DNA of 64,000 nt from a virus. Positions 53,874 to 61,885 of the stretch are shown in pieces; the stretch's first letter is position 1; each line of letters opens with the position of its first letter. Where the stretch lies: the IMG/VR virus record IMGVR_UViG_3300036766_000416, positions 62,001 to 126,000 of that record. One strand, written 5' to 3'. The translations under genes were made by a program, and so were the position numbers. The notes beneath the pieces were generated by a model. That model saw nothing but the letters and a program-made list of their open reading frames with translations. It was not told the DNA's origin and searched no databases.

Positions 53874-56800
53874 ATGAGTACCCTCAGCAAACTTACAAAG
53901 ATTGTCAGACACAATTACAAAAAGTCTCTGGCCAGGGAACCCAAGGTTCTTCTCTATGTCTATCAGATGATGGACCACAAACCCCTGAATTCTGCCGACG
54001 GGATATACAGTCTCAAGGTGGGGGACCATTGGTGTATCTTCAGGGACATTTATGCGGCCGCCAAAAGGCGAATTCGAGAGGGGTTGGGGTGCCACAAAGC
54101 TGCCCTGGATGACGGTCGAATCAAGATTCTCGCAGTATTCGATGTGACTGTGTATGCCAAGCACCACAAGAAATATAAAAAACATGGCAAGATCGACCTC
54201 AATGTTCACAAAGTTATTCCAGGTCACTATCGAGATGACAATTTCCATGTCAACGATATTGGTGAAGTTCTAGCTCTCATCACCAAAGAAATCAACCGCT
54301 ATTCGACAGCACAACAGAAGGACACCCTCAAACTCAGCCCTCTCCAACACGATCTGCTCAGAGATTCCATTGTGGCCTACAAGGCAGGGAAACTCCGACA
54401 GTTGTTCGCCGCGGCAGCACGAATCGGAAAAACCTGTATGGCTCTGGCTCTCATGCGGGAACTGAACCTTCCGTTTATGGTGTTCGCCAGCTACGTCACG
54501 ACTTCACTCAATTCGATGATTCAGGATGCCGCAAAGTTCGCGCAATTCCACAACATCCTTGTGGTCGATACGCGAAAAAATGACTACCAACAACTCATTA
54601 GTGAAGGTCTTGCGGCGGGTAAGCAAATCGTGGCGCTCCTGAGTATGTGCAATGGTGATGATCGACAGGAACGCATCGACTTTCTCTTCAAGCTGAACCT
54701 TCTTCAAACGTTGGTGGTCGACGAGGCAGACTATGGGTCACATCAACCGACGCAAACCGAACCACTTCAAGCAGCGGTCTCTGTAAACGAATTGGTGATC
54801 CTGATGTCAGGGACCAATCCAGAACGGTCTATGAGTACCTGGAAAATCGACTTCCAGCGACACATCAGTAATCAAGACATGCAAGTGGCCAGAGGGCTGT
54901 ACCTCAGAGGTGAGTACAAACAGTCACCGAGCAAGATGCTCTTCTTCAAGAAGGACTACAGCATTCTCGGCGCGGTTGTTCCGGCTCGCTACTACCAAAT
55001 GACCCTCAAGAAACTTCAGGACCTCGCCAAACTCCAGCACCCAGAGGCCTTCACGGATGATGAACTGTGGGGTTCGTGGATCAAGTGGATGAAGAACCCA
55101 GCGAAGGCCAGTGGCCCACTGTCCATGTTCTTTGAGTCAGTCTTTGAGGGCAAGTGGAACCTCGAAGAAGTCAACACCAGGTATCAGTTTAGTATCACCC
55201 CAGGTGGACAACAAGTGGTGATGGTCTGGCTGCCTTCCTGCACCGAGACCGAGAAGATGAACTTGTTCGCTGAGATTGCTCAAAAAAGTCTCAAAAACTG
55301 GGACGTGATTCCGCTCTCTGGTGGAGTGACGACCCCCGATGGCACCAGGATGACAGGCGCGAAGGCTGAACGCCATGTGAATGAACGTATTGCCTCAGCC
55401 AAATTCAATGGCAACCGCAACGTCATGATCATCTCAGCGATCATGGGTGCCCGCTCATTCGGGATCAAGGAAATCACTGAGGTCTATCTGTGCTACGATG
55501 AGGGAGCGGTGGGTTCGACGATTCAGAAAATGTCACGAGCCCTCACACCGTTCTTCGACGGGACTGAGAAACTTGCTCGCATTGTCTCGTGCAGCTTCGA
55601 CCCTAACCGTGACGAGAAATTCGACCCACTGGTCCTTGAGTGTGCCAAGCACACCAAGGCTCTGTATGGGATACCCCTGGTCAAGGCCATCAAACTCGTG
55701 CTACGCACGTCAGACTTCTTTGTGATGACCCAGGATGGACCGAAACCCTATGAAATCTCCGCGTACCTTGAGGGTGTGTTGGCCCGCAAGAGTACCGCGC
55801 GGGTGTTCGGGAAAATTTTCAAGCTGGAAAACATTCCCACTGACCTGTTGGAGTCTATCGCCAGGGTCTCTGGAAAAATCGGCAAGACCACGAAACAAGA
55901 AGTTGCTCAACGAGGCAAGACGCTCGCTGAGGTCCTCAAGAAATCACCAGGAACCAAGAATACTCCGGCTCAAGACAAAATCTGGAAAGACATCCACAAC
56001 GGCCTGGTCTACATCGCGTCCAACATCGATTGGATCATGTGCTTCGGTCGCCGTGGGGCCTCATTGGTGGAGTGCCTGGACATTCTCGATAAGGAAACTC
56101 AGAGGACCCGGGATGGCCTCGCTGAGGATTATGGTATCCCCTATGCGGACCTCGCACGATTGCTTCGGTGCGACGTGAGTAGCCATGACCTCCTGGAGTT
56201 GGAGTCCTACGCGGGCACTGGGACCGCTAGCAACCGCACAAAATTTTCTATCGACCCAGTGGTGATGGAGATGTTGGCGATCATTCCTGAGAAGGATTGG
56301 CAGTCGTCTACCAAGACCTTTGCGGACCTGGCGATGGCAGGAGGTCAGTTTATTGTTGGGCTGGTGCGAATGCTGAGAACCTACGGACACTCAGACGAGA
56401 ACATCAGGAGTCGTGTGTTCGGATTCGACACCTGCAAGCACAGAATTCTCGCTGCTAAATACCACTGTCCAGACCTCATCGGAACCTTTGAGGTCAAAAC
56501 AATCGAGGAGTTGATGAAGATGACCCAGAAATTTGACGTGATCGTTGGGAACCCACCGTTTCAACAAAATAGCAAAATCGCAAAAGACAGCGGCACCAAT
56601 AAACTCTGGAATAAATTTACAAAACTCGCTATCGATCTTTCACCGGGGGGATATGTGACATACATCACCCCCCAATCATGGTTGGTGGGAAACAGGACAT
56701 TCGACCTGCTCACCAGTAAGAAATCAATAAGTGTTAATACCGAAATCTCTCATTATTTTCAGGGTGTTAATAGTTCTTTCTGCTCGTGGGTTCTGTCAAA

Positions 56801-57404
56801 CAAAGACAAGGACGACGCAGAAACTGGGAAGATATTTGTGAACGGCAAACCACTTGACAGTTCCCTAGGTTTGATACCCAAAGACAGATCACACAACGGT
56901 CTTTCTTTAGTTGCTAAGTTTTTTTCAAAGAAAGATAAATTTTCATTCGACCGACTTTATAATCATGGATCAACAGCCATTAAAAACGACCCAACACTAC
57001 TAGGCAAAAAAAGTCAACGATACCAACACCCAATTACATTCACCGCCTCAAAACAAGGCATTGCGTGGAGTCGCATACCAAGCCCAGTGCAGGGGAAAAA
57101 GAAAGTGATTATATTTCGTAGCGCCCCTATAAAACCCACGTATTCAACTAATGGTGTTGGTGCTGACGCCTTCTTTAAGTTAGTGACCTCGAAAGAGGAA
57201 GGAAAGAATATGGTTGAAATTTTCAACTCAAAACTCTACTCATACATTTTCAAAACCACACTCTATAGTGGATTTTTCTCTATGTCAGTGTTTAACCACA
57301 TTCCCTATCTCGATTACACCAGGTCCTGGAGTGACGCTGAAATCTATGAGCACTTCAACATCACCAAGAAAGAGCAAGCACACATTGAAGCCTACCTTGC
57401 GTGA
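53874..57404 (+). CDS. SF2 helicase-N6-adenine methyltransferase fusion
   Basis: 1176 residues. Domains in order: N-terminal region 1-145 of unclear type, perhaps a derived nuclease; superfamily 2 helicase 150-600 with Walker A AARIGKT (181-187), DEAD (283-286), SGT (312-314) and QKMSRA (551-556); helical linker 600-800; methyltransferase with motif I FADLAMAGGQF (816-826), FGFDT (849-853) and motif IV NPPF (893-896); target-recognition-like C-terminus 940-1176 ending in a helix (YEHFNITKKEQAHIEAYL). The order nuclease?-helicase-methylase-recognition resembles type ISP single-chain restriction-modification enzymes, which are longer (about 1600) and start with an Mrr-like nuclease. It could modify phage DNA or attack a rival's. 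The nuclease call is weak; helicase and methylase are firm. Confidence 0.85.
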   Translation: MSTLSKLTKIVRHNYKKSLAREPKVLLYVYQMMDHKPLNSADGIYSLKVGDHWCIFRDIYAAAKRRIREGLGCHKAALDDGRIKILAVFDVTVYAKHHKKYKKHGKIDLNVHKVIPGHYRDDNFHVNDIGEVLALITKEINRYSTAQQKDTLKLSPLQHDLLRDSIVAYKAGKLRQLFAAAARIGKTCMALALMRELNLPFMVFASYVTTSLNSMIQDAAKFAQFHNILVVDTRKNDYQQLISEGLAAGKQIVALLSMCNGDDRQERIDFLFKLNLLQTLVVDEADYGSHQPTQTEPLQAAVSVNELVILMSGTNPERSMSTWKIDFQRHISNQDMQVARGLYLRGEYKQSPSKMLFFKKDYSILGAVVPARYYQMTLKKLQDLAKLQHPEAFTDDELWGSWIKWMKNPAKASGPLSMFFESVFEGKWNLEEVNTRYQFSITPGGQQVVMVWLPSCTETEKMNLFAEIAQKSLKNWDVIPLSGGVTTPDGTRMTGAKAERHVNERIASAKFNGNRNVMIISAIMGARSFGIKEITEVYLCYDEGAVGSTIQKMSRALTPFFDGTEKLARIVSCSFDPNRDEKFDPLVLECAKHTKALYGIPLVKAIKLVLRTSDFFVMTQDGPKPYEISAYLEGVLARKSTARVFGKIFKLENIPTDLLESIARVSGKIGKTTKQEVAQRGKTLAEVLKKSPGTKNTPAQDKIWKDIHNGLVYIASNIDWIMCFGRRGASLVECLDILDKETQRTRDGLAEDYGIPYADLARLLRCDVSSHDLLELESYAGTGTASNRTKFSIDPVVMEMLAIIPEKDWQSSTKTFADLAMAGGQFIVGLVRMLRTYGHSDENIRSRVFGFDTCKHRILAAKYHCPDLIGTFEVKTIEELMKMTQKFDVIVGNPPFQQNSKIAKDSGTNKLWNKFTKLAIDLSPGGYVTYITPQSWLVGNRTFDLLTSKKSISVNTEISHYFQGVNSSFCSWVLSNKDKDDAETGKIFVNGKPLDSSLGLIPKDRSHNGLSLVAKFFSKKDKFSFDRLYNHGSTAIKNDPTLLGKKSQRYQHPITFTASKQGIAWSRIPSPVQGKKKVIIFRSAPIKPTYSTNGVGADAFFKLVTSKEEGKNMVEIFNSKLYSYIFKTTLYSGFFSMSVFNHIPYLDYTRSWSDAEIYEHFNITKKEQAHIEAYLA

Positions 57405-57825
57405 AGTGATTGAACACGTTCGCAACAGGTCCTACATGTCAGGGGTCCAACGGGATGCCCTGCGCGTCAAGGCCACTGGTGAAATCTTCACACCGACACC
57501 ACTGGTCCAGGAACTTCTGGACCAACTCCCCACTGAGGTGTTCAGTGAGCCCTCCGAGACCTTCCTAGACCCTTCCTGTGGTGACGGACAGTTTCTCGGC
57601 GAGGTCCTGATCCGCAAAATGGAGCATGGTAGCACGTTCGCTGAGGCCCTCAACACGATCTATGGTGTCGAACTGATGCCCGACAACAGGGCCCTCTGTG
57701 TTGAACGGCTCCTGTGTGGTCACGAAGAATACCGGGACCTCGTGGAGTCGCACATCGTCTGCGCTGATGCCTTGAGCTATGATTACTCGTTCGGTAAACC
57801 TGTGGGTCTGGAGAACCTGTGCTGA
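57346..57825 (+). CDS. N6-adenine methyltransferase, N-terminal half
   Basis: 160 residues if started at ATG 57346; TTG 57397 or GTG 57406 are also possible, since the recognisable domain begins at REVIEHVRNRS. The helicase-methylase gene ends at 57404, inside this one. Contains GEIFTPTPLVQELLDQL, motif I FLDPSCGDGQFLGEVL and motif II IYGVELMPDN, then DALSYDYSF, and stops just before the expected motif IV. Motif IV opens the next frame. Either a split enzyme or a frameshift. Confidence 0.75.
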   Translation: MSTSTSPRKSKHTLKPTLREVIEHVRNRSYMSGVQRDALRVKATGEIFTPTPLVQELLDQLPTEVFSEPSETFLDPSCGDGQFLGEVLIRKMEHGSTFAEALNTIYGVELMPDNRALCVERLLCGHEEYRDLVESHIVCADALSYDYSFGKPVGLENLC

Positions 57826-58394
57826 TCATTGGGAACCCTCCATTCGGCAAGAGGGCCTCTCTGGCGATAGAGTTTTTCAATCGAGCCACCCGGCTCTCCG
57901 ATGTGATTGCGTTCGTGGTGCCAGTACAGTTCAGGAAGTGGTCGGTTCAGTCCAAACTCAACCCGGAAATGCGACTGGTCCTAGACAAGGATGTTCCTGA
58001 ACACACCTTCGACGGGATACGCTGCTGTTTGCAAATCTGGAAACGGGGAGGGTCGGGTCCCGATCTACGACTGAAAGCGGCACCCACGATCACCCACAAA
58101 GACTTTTTCATGTGGCAGTATAATAATACAGAAAAGGCCAAGCGAGTGTTCGGCATCACGTTCGATTTCGCGGTACCCCGTCAAGGGTACGCAGATTACA
58201 CCAGGCGTGAGACAGACTACAGGGCCTGTGAACTGACAACCCAATGGATACTCTTTCGAGCACCCAATCCAGTGGTCTTGTCGAGACTCAAGCAATTAGA
58301 TTTTGAGGCACTTGCAAAGAAGAATACGACGATCCCTGGGTTCGGCAAAGCAGACGTGGTGAGATTGTATCATGAGGTGTATGGTGACAACTGA
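57819..58394 (+). CDS. N6-adenine methyltransferase, C-terminal half
   Basis: 191 residues from GTG 57819, which overlaps the previous TGA (GTGCTGA). Begins LIIGNPPFG, the catalytic motif IV of N6-adenine methylases, followed by SLAIEFFNRATRLSDVIAFVVP and a recognition-like region (QIWKRGGSG, FMWQYNNTEKAK). Joined to the frame before it by a single -1 shift it gives one normal methylase of about 340 residues. It overlaps the PLP-enzyme gene by 23 bases. Confidence 0.75.
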   Translation: MLIIGNPPFGKRASLAIEFFNRATRLSDVIAFVVPVQFRKWSVQSKLNPEMRLVLDKDVPEHTFDGIRCCLQIWKRGGSGPDLRLKAAPTITHKDFFMWQYNNTEKAKRVFGITFDFAVPRQGYADYTRRETDYRACELTTQWILFRAPNPVVLSRLKQLDFEALAKKNTTIPGFGKADVVRLYHEVYGDN

Positions 58395-59301
58395 ACGAGA
58401 CATCGATCACGCGCTAGACCTGATTACCCCGGTCCAGTTCGACCAGGGTCTCTATTGGAAACGCGACGACCACTTCCAACCTTTCGGGCCCCTACATGTC
58501 AATGGCGGAAAAGTCCGACAGGCGATCATGGTCTTTCGGTCCAAGCTGGAAGAGCTTCGTGACCCTGAGTGCTACGACAATGGCGTGGTCACCGCCGCCT
58601 CAGTGTACTCCCCACAATCCGCCAACATCGCCAAGGTCGCGCAGCACTATGGGGTGAAGTGTATCTCGACAGTAGGGGGAACCACTGAAGCAGGACTCCG
58701 TAAGCACCATATGATGCGGCTCACGCGGCACTACGGGTCCGAGATTCGTATTGTCGCAGGGCACGGCATGACCGCGGTGATCCACAGCCGGATGCACGAC
58801 ATTGCGAAGCAGCTTCGGTACCTCCCAATCGAAATGGGTGAACTGATGGAGGAGAACCCCACTGCAATCTTTGAGTCAACCGCTCGCCAAGTCCAGAACC
58901 TACCCGATGACCTGGACAACCTCATCGTGCCCACTGGTGTTGCCATCCAGTTGACGGGTATCCTGCGGGGCCTCAGGGAGTTTGACAAAAAAGTTGGACG
59001 GGTCGTGTGTGTCTGTGTGGGACCGACCAGAGAGAAGCAACTGAGCCACTACCTCCGTGACATTTACAAGGAAGAGGTCTCGCGGTACCACAGTGTCGAG
59101 ATGGTTGCCCACAAGGCTCCGTATTCGAAACCCTACGAGGTCAAGGTCAACGGTGAGCATATCGATGACCTCTATGAGGGCAAGGCCTTTGACTGGATGA
59201 CCAAGAACGTGGATTACCGTAACCAGAAAACCTGCTTCTGGGTCGTCGGCAAGAGGCCTAGAGTGACCGATGTTGATACCATCATCCAGGACATGCTATG
59301 A
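58372..59301 (+). CDS. PLP-dependent enzyme of the ACC deaminase/desulfhydrase type
   Basis: 309 residues. TPVQFDQGLYWKRDDHFQPFG and NGGKVRQA carry the pattern T-P-(x)-LYVKRDD-GG-K-R of fold-type II PLP enzymes; Lys47 would bind the cofactor. SVYSPQSANIAKVAQHYGVK and VPTGVAIQLTGILRGL fit the substrate/phosphate-binding loops. Substrate cannot be read from sequence. Such enzymes appear in phage base-hypermodification pathways, and this gene lies between two DNA methylases, so action on a modified base or its precursor is plausible. An ATG at 58381 is an alternative start. The stop overlaps the next ATG. Confidence 0.8.
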   Translation: MRCMVTTERDIDHALDLITPVQFDQGLYWKRDDHFQPFGPLHVNGGKVRQAIMVFRSKLEELRDPECYDNGVVTAASVYSPQSANIAKVAQHYGVKCISTVGGTTEAGLRKHHMMRLTRHYGSEIRIVAGHGMTAVIHSRMHDIAKQLRYLPIEMGELMEENPTAIFESTARQVQNLPDDLDNLIVPTGVAIQLTGILRGLREFDKKVGRVVCVCVGPTREKQLSHYLRDIYKEEVSRYHSVEMVAHKAPYSKPYEVKVNGEHIDDLYEGKAFDWMTKNVDYRNQKTCFWVVGKRPRVTDVDTIIQDML

Positions 59302-60878
59302 ACTACTTCTATGAACGGGGCACCGAACTACTCGAATCACCCGTCAACAAAACGTTCGACGAACTGTTGGTCATGAGCACCGAGGAATTTCGACAATGGG
59401 TCATCGACCTTCGCAAGACCGTCGTGTACCTCTGGGATACCAAGGGACAGCCGCCACGGGTGGGCTACGACGAAGCAGGGATCATCAAACAGTTTCGGGA
59501 ACTAGAGCCCTTCATCACCGAGACCTTCGAGCAGCTTGACGAGTGCACCGGTGAACGGAACGTGATCCGCAACACCTCGAACCTTGGGAACGCGGTGAAC
59601 CAGTGGTTTCCCACGATGATGAAGGTGCGTATCAACTACACGAAGGACGTCGACGCAGGGAAATCTATCTACGATTTTTTCGCTAAGGACTCTTTGCTCG
59701 ATACGTTCGTGACCTATGCGTCAAGACATTTTCACAGAGACTCGTTCTACAACTTCTCGCTGACCTTGCAGGCCTCTGACACCACACGGTACGGTCAGGT
59801 CCCTGTGGCGACAACGGGTCTGGAGTGGGTCCGACAATTCGAGACTGATGGGTACCGCAACCGTGGACAGTGGGATTACTGGCTCGAAACGATAGCTGCC
59901 ACGAAAACTTATACGGGCTACAACGAAGTTCTCAAAGACCGTCAGTACCTCCAGGTGTCTCAGCAAGAATTGGAGACCCTAGGTGACCTGGTACCCGCCC
60001 GATGCACAACCAACATCAACAGGTCCAAAGGTGACCTCTGTGCCATCAGGGTCTATGAGACCGGGCAGAAGGTGTTTCCAGTAGGCCTCAAGGCATTCCG
60101 TATGAGCTTCTGCCAGTACGCGGTCCAATGGCCTCCATTGACAGCCAAGCATATCATTGAACGGTTTACAAACGAGTGGAAATCTGAACCCACAATATAT
60201 TGTTGGGACCCTAGTGCTGGGTGGGGCGGGCGATTGCTCGGTGCTTTGGCAGTCGAGGATAAGCGTCACATCACCTATCTGGCCAATGACCCCAACAGCG
60301 ATCATACAACAACTCTAGGGCGGACTAAGTATCACGAGGTATACGACTTCTATTGCCAGCACGTTCCTAAAGGTGGAATTTTTGGTGCGGAGCACACTGA
60401 ATTCAAATTTTGGCAACTGGGGTCGGAGCTGATGCACCGTGACCCCGGCTTTTGTGAATATAAAGGAAAAATATCTCTGGTGTTTACCAGCCCACCATAT
60501 TTTTGCAAAGAAGCCTACTCGGAGGACCCCTCACAGTCCTACAAGAAATTCTCGCAGTACGATCAGTGGCGCGATGGGTTTCTCAAGAGGACCTTGGAGA
60601 CTGCTGTTGAGTGGTTGCGACCCGGTGGGTATCTGGCTTGGAATATAGCGAACGCCACATTTAGCGGAGATAGATTGCCCTTAGAAAATGATTCCAATGT
60701 TATCCTAAAATCGCTTGGTATGGAGTACGTGCAGGTGCTGAAAATGTCCCTTGCTCAAACCCCGGGCGGCAATAGACTAGACAAAGTTACAGGACTTCCA
60801 AAAACAGAGCATTCCTGCAAAGTGGGAGGGTTGTGGTTGAAATGGGAACCTATTCTAATATGGCGCAAACCGAAATAA
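59298..60878 (+). CDS. DNA methyltransferase-like protein
   Basis: 526 residues. The C-terminal 240 form a SAM-dependent methylase: motif I WDPSAGWGGRLLGAL (303-317), FTSPPYFCKEAYSED (396 on) and WLRPGGYLAWNI. TSPPYF is the N4-cytosine/N6-adenine type of motif IV. The N-terminal 290 residues are not recognised (IRNTSNLGNAVNQWFPTMMKVRI, GDLCAIRVYETGQKVFPVG) and are unusual for a simple methylase. It starts in the stop of the PLP-enzyme gene (ATGA). The coupling implies the two act together, perhaps in a modification beyond methylation. Convergent with the next gene, overlapping by 29 bases. Confidence 0.8.
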   Translation: MNYFYERGTELLESPVNKTFDELLVMSTEEFRQWVIDLRKTVVYLWDTKGQPPRVGYDEAGIIKQFRELEPFITETFEQLDECTGERNVIRNTSNLGNAVNQWFPTMMKVRINYTKDVDAGKSIYDFFAKDSLLDTFVTYASRHFHRDSFYNFSLTLQASDTTRYGQVPVATTGLEWVRQFETDGYRNRGQWDYWLETIAATKTYTGYNEVLKDRQYLQVSQQELETLGDLVPARCTTNINRSKGDLCAIRVYETGQKVFPVGLKAFRMSFCQYAVQWPPLTAKHIIERFTNEWKSEPTIYCWDPSAGWGGRLLGALAVEDKRHITYLANDPNSDHTTTLGRTKYHEVYDFYCQHVPKGGIFGAEHTEFKFWQLGSELMHRDPGFCEYKGKISLVFTSPPYFCKEAYSEDPSQSYKKFSQYDQWRDGFLKRTLETAVEWLRPGGYLAWNIANATFSGDRLPLENDSNVILKSLGMEYVQVLKMSLAQTPGGNRLDKVTGLPKTEHSCKVGGLWLKWEPILIWRKPK

Positions 60879-61464
60879 CTTCAGTACATTTCCATCCTTT
60901 ATGATGCCTCCTTTCCCCGCGAGATGTTGACCACATGTGGCTAACATTCAGCTTATTGGTTCTACAGAACCCCTTCAGGTTTGTTATTTGAAAAGTACTC
61001 CCGGCAGGTGATGTCACCTCCCAGTGTTTATCTCTCTTTCCGCGTATAACTTCAGCAACTTTCCTAACATGTTCTGGGGATTGTGGACCCGTTTTTATTC
61101 CTCTATTCCAGGGAATTCTTCTCTTGAACCTCGCAATAGTCTCTGGCGAGTGTCTGAAACCAAGTTGTCCCTCTCCGCCGTAGGGCATATTATAGCCCTT
61201 GCCAGTAGAGTAGTGTGAATCATAAAGACGAATAAAATAACCCTCCATAATGTTCAACACAAAATCTTTATCAGGTGACTCATACTCAATAGTCCAATCG
61301 AATCCAGACGCACCATATTTCTTGATGGCTTGATGAAACACAACCCCCTGAGCTTTTGACTTTGCTTCCCATAGATGGATATACTTTCGTTTAGGCCAAG
61401 CAGAGTCGTACCCGATATAGACTTTTCCGTTGGTCTTGTTTGTCGCTTTATAAATGACAGGCAT
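60850..61464 (-). CDS. GIY-YIG homing endonuclease, minus strand
   Basis: 204 residues and the only minus-strand gene in the window. Nuclease motifs: PVIYKATNKTNGKVYIGYD, HQAIKKYG, NIMEGYFIRL and the YNMPYGGEG block. A NUMOD-like segment (HSPETIARFKRRIPWNRG) follows. The C-terminus (KHWEVTSPAGSTFQITNLKGFC ... HHKGWKC) matches the end of the GIY-YIG enzyme at 45366. Start ATG at 61462-61464; a weak -10-like TATAAG on the minus strand ends seven bases before it. Mobile insertion in antisense orientation downstream of the methylase. Confidence 0.88.
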   Translation of the reverse strand: MPVIYKATNKTNGKVYIGYDSAWPKRKYIHLWEAKSKAQGVVFHQAIKKYGASGFDWTIEYESPDKDFVLNIMEGYFIRLYDSHYSTGKGYNMPYGGEGQLGFRHSPETIARFKRRIPWNRGIKTGPQSPEHVRKVAEVIRGKRDKHWEVTSPAGSTFQITNLKGFCRTNKLNVSHMWSTSRGERRHHKGWKCTEVISVCAILE

Positions 61465-61556
61465 AACGTTACTTATACGCGATCCACTGTGACAAAAATC
61501 CCACAGTTTTATAATGCTGGTCTAATCTAATTCTAATCTTCCCGCCCGTTTCCTGC

Positions 61557-61585
61557 TTGACACCCACCCCGGTACATGATACGCT
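61557..61585 (+). promoter_or_regulatory. Sigma70-like promoter
   Basis: TTGACA (61557-61562), 17 bases, TACGCT (61580-61585) with TGA before it. The surrounding TGATACGCTTAGT matches the promoter at 53806. The ATG of the next gene (61592) lies six bases after the -10 box, at the expected transcription start. Confidence 0.7.
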
Positions 61586-61591
61586 TAGTGT

Positions 61592-61855
61592 ATGAACAAA
61601 GCACTCATCCCTGTCAATTCAGTTGTCACCCACCTCAGCAAGTATGGCATGAAGAAACAAGCCGGACTCGTTGTGGCTGATGCCGGGACCAAGTATGGTC
61701 GGCAGTATGTTTGGGTGTCGTGGGTCGCCCCTAAGACTCTCGTGGTCATGCAGACCGCCTTTTGGACCCAGGTTTTGAGGGTTTCCGACCAGACTGCCCA
61801 AGAATTTATTAAACAGACAGCAAAATCAATGAGTTACGCCGAGAATAGGGCTTGA
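61592..61855 (+). CDS. Small hypothetical early protein
   Basis: 87 residues (NKALIPVNSVVTHLSKYGMKKQAG, then a strand-rich YGRQYVWVSWVAPKTLVVMQTAF and a helical end). No ribosome site; the start codon lies at the predicted transcript start. An internal Met at residue 20 (YGMKKQAG) is an alternative, also without a ribosome site. Not recognised. Small early proteins of this sort often take over host functions, but nothing here shows that directly. Confidence 0.6.
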   Translation: MNKALIPVNSVVTHLSKYGMKKQAGLVVADAGTKYGRQYVWVSWVAPKTLVVMQTAFWTQVLRVSDQTAQEFIKQTAKSMSYAENRA

Positions 61856-61879
61856 CATTCCGGTAGGATATGATAGAAT
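61852..61879 (+). promoter_or_regulatory. Sigma70-like promoter of the VWA gene
   Basis: TTGACA (61852-61857), 16 bases, TAGAAT (61874-61879). It overlaps the end of the small gene before it. A GTG at 61886 follows six bases after the -10 box, at the expected +1. Confidence 0.65.
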
Positions 61880-61885
61880 TAAGAC

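Noticed and set aside
53839-53877. Twelve-codon leader peptide (MTVEETPGAFIL) before the helicase-methylase gene
   Set aside because: Its ATG lies at or before the expected transcript start, so it is unlikely to be translated; the AGGAG inside it serves the gene at 53874.
61465-61591. Strong promoter for the minus-strand endonuclease
   Set aside because: TATAAG is present at a suitable distance from the start, but no acceptable -35 box lies 15-18 bases upstream, so it was left as a note only.
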